Assembly: GCF_020829665.1 (NCBI RefSeq)
Contig: NZ_JAIVFT010000023.1
Location: 1 to 64,000 of the forward strand
Origin: Nostoc sp. CHAB 5824
GTDB lineage: Bacteria > Cyanobacteriota > Cyanobacteriia > Cyanobacteriales > Nostocaceae
DNA length: 64,000 bases
Direction of reading: 5' to 3'
Made by a program: the position numbers and the translations under genes. The notes beneath the pieces were generated by a model. The model had not been told where the DNA came from and did not search any database. It worked only from the letters and a program-made list of their open reading frames with translations. The number at the start of each line of letters is the position of its first letter. Within the stretch, counting starts at the first letter, position 1. Shown piece by piece: positions 61,471-64,000 of the stretch.

Positions 61471-62148
61471 TTCCGATGCACCCCGCAGACTTGGCTCGAT
61501 CATCGCTGTGAACCAGGATGGATCGCCCTTTAGAAAGTGAGCGTGGAGATCAACGAACTGTCCATAACGATTGGCAATTTCTTGAATAGCAGTGTTCATG
61601 CGCTGGAGGTTCTTGCGAGCGATCGCCGGATCAATATCCAAAAAGTTGCGCCTATCATCACCCAAGCTAGGATCGTACACATTACCTAGCAGAACAGGAC
61701 GGATTGGCAAATGCTGTACAAATGTGTCGAGGGTATTGGCAAAAGTTACAATTCCTGCACCGGGATCTCGAATTAATCCCCGCAGTAGATCGTTACCACC
61801 AATAGTGATGAGTGCAATCGCCTTTCCTTCCACTCGCAATCCTTGCGCCTGAGGCAGCAAACCAGCAACCGTCGCACCATCACGGGCACGATGTTCTAGG
61901 CGAGCAGGTTGGCGTGATTTGAGGTCAAGACCTTGAAACTCCGGAAACAGGCGATCGTCATTCTGCACGAGGAGTTGTCCTGGATGAACCCCAAACTCGT
62001 TATATCGTCCGCAATCTAAAATTGAGTCCCCAAAGGTATATAGCGTCAGCATTGCTTGTTCTGGTCGATTGCAGCCCAAGAGAGTCAGGAAACTTGCTCC
62101 TCCAGCTATTTGCATAAACCGTCGTCGTGTAGGTTGAAACAAAGCCAT
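61432..62148 (-). CDS. SGNH/GDSL-family hydrolase (lipoprotein-like)
   Basis: A 238-residue esterase-type protein. The N-terminal signal RRRFMQIAGGASFLTLLGC ends in a lipobox-like LLGC after a twin-arginine-like RRR, so export is expected. The catalytic serine block is TFGDSILDCGRYNEFGVHPG. Block III is TIGGNDLLRG with the oxyanion Asn. The C-terminal Asp-His pair is expected in KGDPSWFTAMIEPSLRGASE VRR, but the usual DxxH reading is not clear. The substrate is unknown. Confidence 0.82.
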   Translation of the reverse strand: MALFQPTRRRFMQIAGGASFLTLLGCNRPEQAMLTLYTFGDSILDCGRYNEFGVHPGQLLVQNDDRLFPEFQGLDLKSRQPARLEHRARDGATVAGLLPQAQGLRVEGKAIALITIGGNDLLRGLIRDPGAGIVTFANTLDTFVQHLPIRPVLLGNVYDPSLGDDRRNFLDIDPAIARKNLQRMNTAIQEIANRYGQFVDLHAHFLKGDPSWFTAMIEPSLRGASEVRRVFLPYIVGK

Positions 62149-62238
62149 GACACTCTCCTGTTTGTTCGACGATTCAAAATAATCTTTGTTTCGAGATAAG
62201 CTCTAAGTATAATTAGCGAGCAGACACGAGAAATAGAA

Positions 62239-62355
62239 TAAGCTATTACGCTTTGAAATTACACAGTCACTTCCTAAGTTCGTTGACCGCTGACGGTTAA
62301 CTGTCAACTGTCAACAGCCAACACGAAAAGATGTGCTTAAATGCGCGACAGCTTA
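62239..62355 (-). mobile_element. MITE copy (117 bp)
   Basis: It begins TAAGCTATTACGCTTTGAAA and ends ATGCGCGACAGCTTA. It has two heptamers and a 3-bp deletion in the GTGCTTAAATG part, which explains the one length that is off the 7-bp ladder. It lies 58 bp before the YtfQ-like gene. Confidence 0.88.
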
Positions 62356-62412
62356 TCTGATGGGGTTATGAAGAATGAAACCTGTTTTAGATGCTCAAGT
62401 GTCCGAGTCTAT

Positions 62413-63369
62413 ATGTCAAAGTTGCTGGTATTTAGCGCCTACGCTGTGATTACTGTTGCGGCTTTTTCGCAGTCTGGCTGTACACGCGAGAAAACGAAAA
62501 AAATTGTCGGATTTTCGCAGACGGAAAACATTGGCCCGTGGCGCATCGCCGAAACGAATAGCATCAAAGAGGAGGCTGCCAAACGTAAGAAAACTTACGA
62601 TTTCCTGATGACGGATGCTCAGGGGCAGACGTCGAAGCAATTTGCCGACATTGAGGATCTGATCGCACGACAAGTCGACGCCATATTTCTCGCGCCACGC
62701 GAATATGAGGGTCTCACACCTGCTCTCGAAGCAGCGAAAGCGGCAAAAATACCGGTGTTTCTCATCGACCGTGAAGCAGCGGGAAAACCAGGCGAGCACT
62801 TTGTCAGCTTTCTCGGATCGGATTTCATCGTCCAAGGTCGCCGCGTTGGCAAATGGCTGGCTCAGGCTACTGATGGCAAGGCGTCTATCGTGGAACTCAC
62901 CGGAACAGCGGGGTCATCGGTCGCCATTGATCGGGCAAAGGGATTTCGTGATGCGATCGCCAGTTATCCCAACATGAAGATCATCGCCACGCAGACGGCA
63001 GATTTTTCGCGGGCTGCGGCTGTGCGTGTAATGGAAAACATTATCCAGGCTAAGGGCACTGAGATCACCGCAGTGTATGCTCACAATGACGAAATGGCAT
63101 TGGGTGCCATCCAGGCTCTTAAATCCGCAAGCATGAAGCCCGGTAAGGATGTGATGGTCGGTTCAATCGATGGTCAGAAAGCCGCACTTGAAGCGATTAT
63201 CCGCGGTGAGCTTGGAGTGAGTGTCGAGTCAAACCCGCGTTTTGGCCCACTTGTTTTCGCTACGATGGAAAAGTATTTTGTCGGCAAAAAGATTCCTCCT
63301 AAAATAATTCTTGAGGACAGACTCTTCGACGTGACAAACGCCAAAGATTTTGTGCATGAAGCATACTAA
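62413..63369 (+). CDS. Sugar ABC transporter substrate-binding lipoprotein (YtfQ-like)
   Basis: A 318-residue periplasmic-binding protein, the same length as E. coli YtfQ (galactofuranose binding). It matches that protein along its whole length: KIVGFSQTENIGPWRIAETN, then DLIARQVDAIFLAPREYEG, VFLIDRE, VELTGTAGSSVAIDRAKGFR and YAHNDEMALGAIQALK. The lipobox is SQSGC at about residue 23. The ATG at 62413 is chosen; a longer frame starts inside the MITE at 62341. GC content and codon choice (GCG, ATC, CGC) differ from the neighbours, which suggests transfer from a proteobacterium. Its stop TAA is the first three bases of the next MITE. Confidence 0.88.
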   Translation: MSKLLVFSAYAVITVAAFSQSGCTREKTKKIVGFSQTENIGPWRIAETNSIKEEAAKRKKTYDFLMTDAQGQTSKQFADIEDLIARQVDAIFLAPREYEGLTPALEAAKAAKIPVFLIDREAAGKPGEHFVSFLGSDFIVQGRRVGKWLAQATDGKASIVELTGTAGSSVAIDRAKGFRDAIASYPNMKIIATQTADFSRAAAVRVMENIIQAKGTEITAVYAHNDEMALGAIQALKSASMKPGKDVMVGSIDGQKAALEAIIRGELGVSVESNPRFGPLVFATMEKYFVGKKIPPKIILEDRLFDVTNAKDFVHEAY

Positions 63370-63486
63370 GCTATTACGCTTTGAAATTACACAGTCACTT
63401 CCTAAGTTCGTTGACCGCTGACGGTTAACTGTCAACTGTCAACAGCCAACACGAAAAGATATGCAAGTTAAATGCGCGACAGCTTA
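63367..63486 (-). mobile_element. MITE copy (120 bp) overlapping a stop codon
   Basis: It begins TAAGCTATTACGCTTTGAAA and ends ATGCGCGACAGCTTA, with two heptamers. The first TAA is the stop codon of the YtfQ-like gene. The element separates this gene from the transporter ATPase gene of the same system. Confidence 0.88.
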
Positions 63487-63602
63487 AATAGTTCCTGTCT
63501 TACAAATAATAAATATTAAAGATAGCCAGGAAATATGTTGAGCCTCGACGATGAATAAAGAAGATGACTCAGGGCTATCAGGACAAAAACTAGGTAAAGC
63601 CG

Positions 63603-64000
63603 ATGACTCAGGCGACTCGAACAGTCTTGTGCATGACCGATATAAAGAAAAGTTTTTCCGGCGTGTCAGCGCTCCGGGGCGTTGATTTTGATCTAAAGGC
63701 GGGCGAGATTCATGCGCTGGTCGGAGAGAACGGCGCTGGCAAATCGACACTCATCAAGATCATGACGGGAGCGTATCGACGGGACTCGGGTGTTATGGAT
63801 TATGGCGAGAGTCCCGTTGCATTCCAGAACCCGACCGAAGCCCAGGCGGTAGGCATCGTAGCTGTCTACCAGGAGATCCATCTCGTAGGTTCCCGAACCG
63901 TTGCCGAGAATATTTTTCTTGGCAGAGAGCCGCATCGCCTTGGCATTATTGACAGACGGCGCATGAACACCGAGGCGTTGGAGATATTGGGACGCTTGGG
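63603..64000 (+). CDS. Sugar ABC transporter ATP-binding protein (YtfR/RbsA-like), partial
   Basis: The frame from ATG 63603 is open to the window edge (132 codons). It reads MTQATRTVLCMTDIKKSFSG VSALRGVDFDLKAGEIHALV, then the Walker A motif GENGAGKST and the Q-loop region VAVYQEIHLVG with VAENIFLGREP. This is the first half-domain of the tandem ATPases of ribose/galactofuranose-type transporters. Base composition is as high in GC as the preceding YtfQ-like gene, so both came together. The rest lies outside the window. Confidence 0.9.
   Translation, partial: MTQATRTVLCMTDIKKSFSGVSALRGVDFDLKAGEIHALVGENGAGKSTLIKIMTGAYRRDSGVMDYGESPVAFQNPTEAQAVGIVAVYQEIHLVGSRTVAENIFLGREPHRLGIIDRRRMNTEALEILGRL

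Noticed and set aside
62341..62412. Start of the YtfQ-like gene at ATG 62341
   Set aside because: That ATG lies inside the MITE end (ATGCGCGACAGCTTA). The lipoprotein signal begins at ATG 62413, which also gives the family length.
1..64000. tRNA, rRNA, tmRNA or RNase P RNA genes
   Set aside because: I looked for T-loop (GGTTCGAATCC-like) and known RNA motifs by eye and saw none outside coding sequence. A covariance-model scan would settle this.

Overview
The window is chromosomal DNA of a filamentous, heterocyst-type cyanobacterium close to Nostoc/Anabaena. The evidence is the dense GCGATCGC (HIP1) octamers, the short heptamer repeats between genes, the GC-rich palindromic repeats of Nostoc type, a kaiABC cluster with a short KaiA followed directly by the TolC-type gene hgdD, and many cyanobacterial families (Ycf20, plant-type glycerate kinase, LrtA, ExoD, GUN4, photosystem II S4 protein). 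No tRNA, rRNA or CRISPR array was seen.

Layout. 1-155: the end of an IS630-like insertion sequence leaving the window on the left. 0.3-5.1 kb: a red chlorophyll catabolite reductase homologue, a nitrilase-fold protein and an aldehyde dehydrogenase, with an NmrA-like reductase wedged in and flanked by duplicated gene ends. 5.3-8.2 kb: a Uma2 protein, a DUF433/DUF5615 toxin-antitoxin-type pair and gene remnants, including an orphan 5' end of aroA. 8.4-17.3 kb: hisS, a solitary nuclease-fold protein, a TIR-GUN4 gene split by one base, glycerate kinase, Ycf20 and a GT39 glycosyltransferase carrying in-frame repeat DNA. 17.4-26.5 kb: a hybrid kinase divergent from kaiA-kaiB-kaiC-hgdD. 26.6-33.1 kb: housekeeping and membrane genes, plus a tandem array of three terminator-like hairpin units (candidate small RNAs) at 31.1-31.5 kb. 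33.6-49.8 kb: a four-repeat protein of unknown function, a LysR/glutathione transferase locus, lipB, lrtA, prxQ, a carotenoid oxygenase with a PadR regulator, a GH25 lysozyme, a Nudix hydrolase and an RNA methyltransferase. 50-60.3 kb: a DUF2157/GDYXXLXY pair, an RTX-like protein, a CYP120-like P450 and a 1392-residue hybrid kinase. 60.6-64 kb: a DUF1392 protein, a SGNH hydrolase, and a foreign-looking YtfQ/YtfR-like sugar transporter running off the right edge.

Themes. (1) A family of six MITEs of 113-134 bp shares its ends with the IS630-like element at the left edge. The copies differ in length almost entirely by whole 7-bp units, and three sit exactly at, or within 3 bp of, gene stop codons. 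(2) Several genes are broken or rearranged: TIR-GUN4, aroA, a proline iminopeptidase remnant, and the NmrA junctions. (3) Two proteins related to tetrapyrrole biology (RCCR homologue, TIR-GUN4) and two to apocarotenoids (carotenoid oxygenase, CYP120-like P450) are present, but they are not clustered, so any pathway link is inference.
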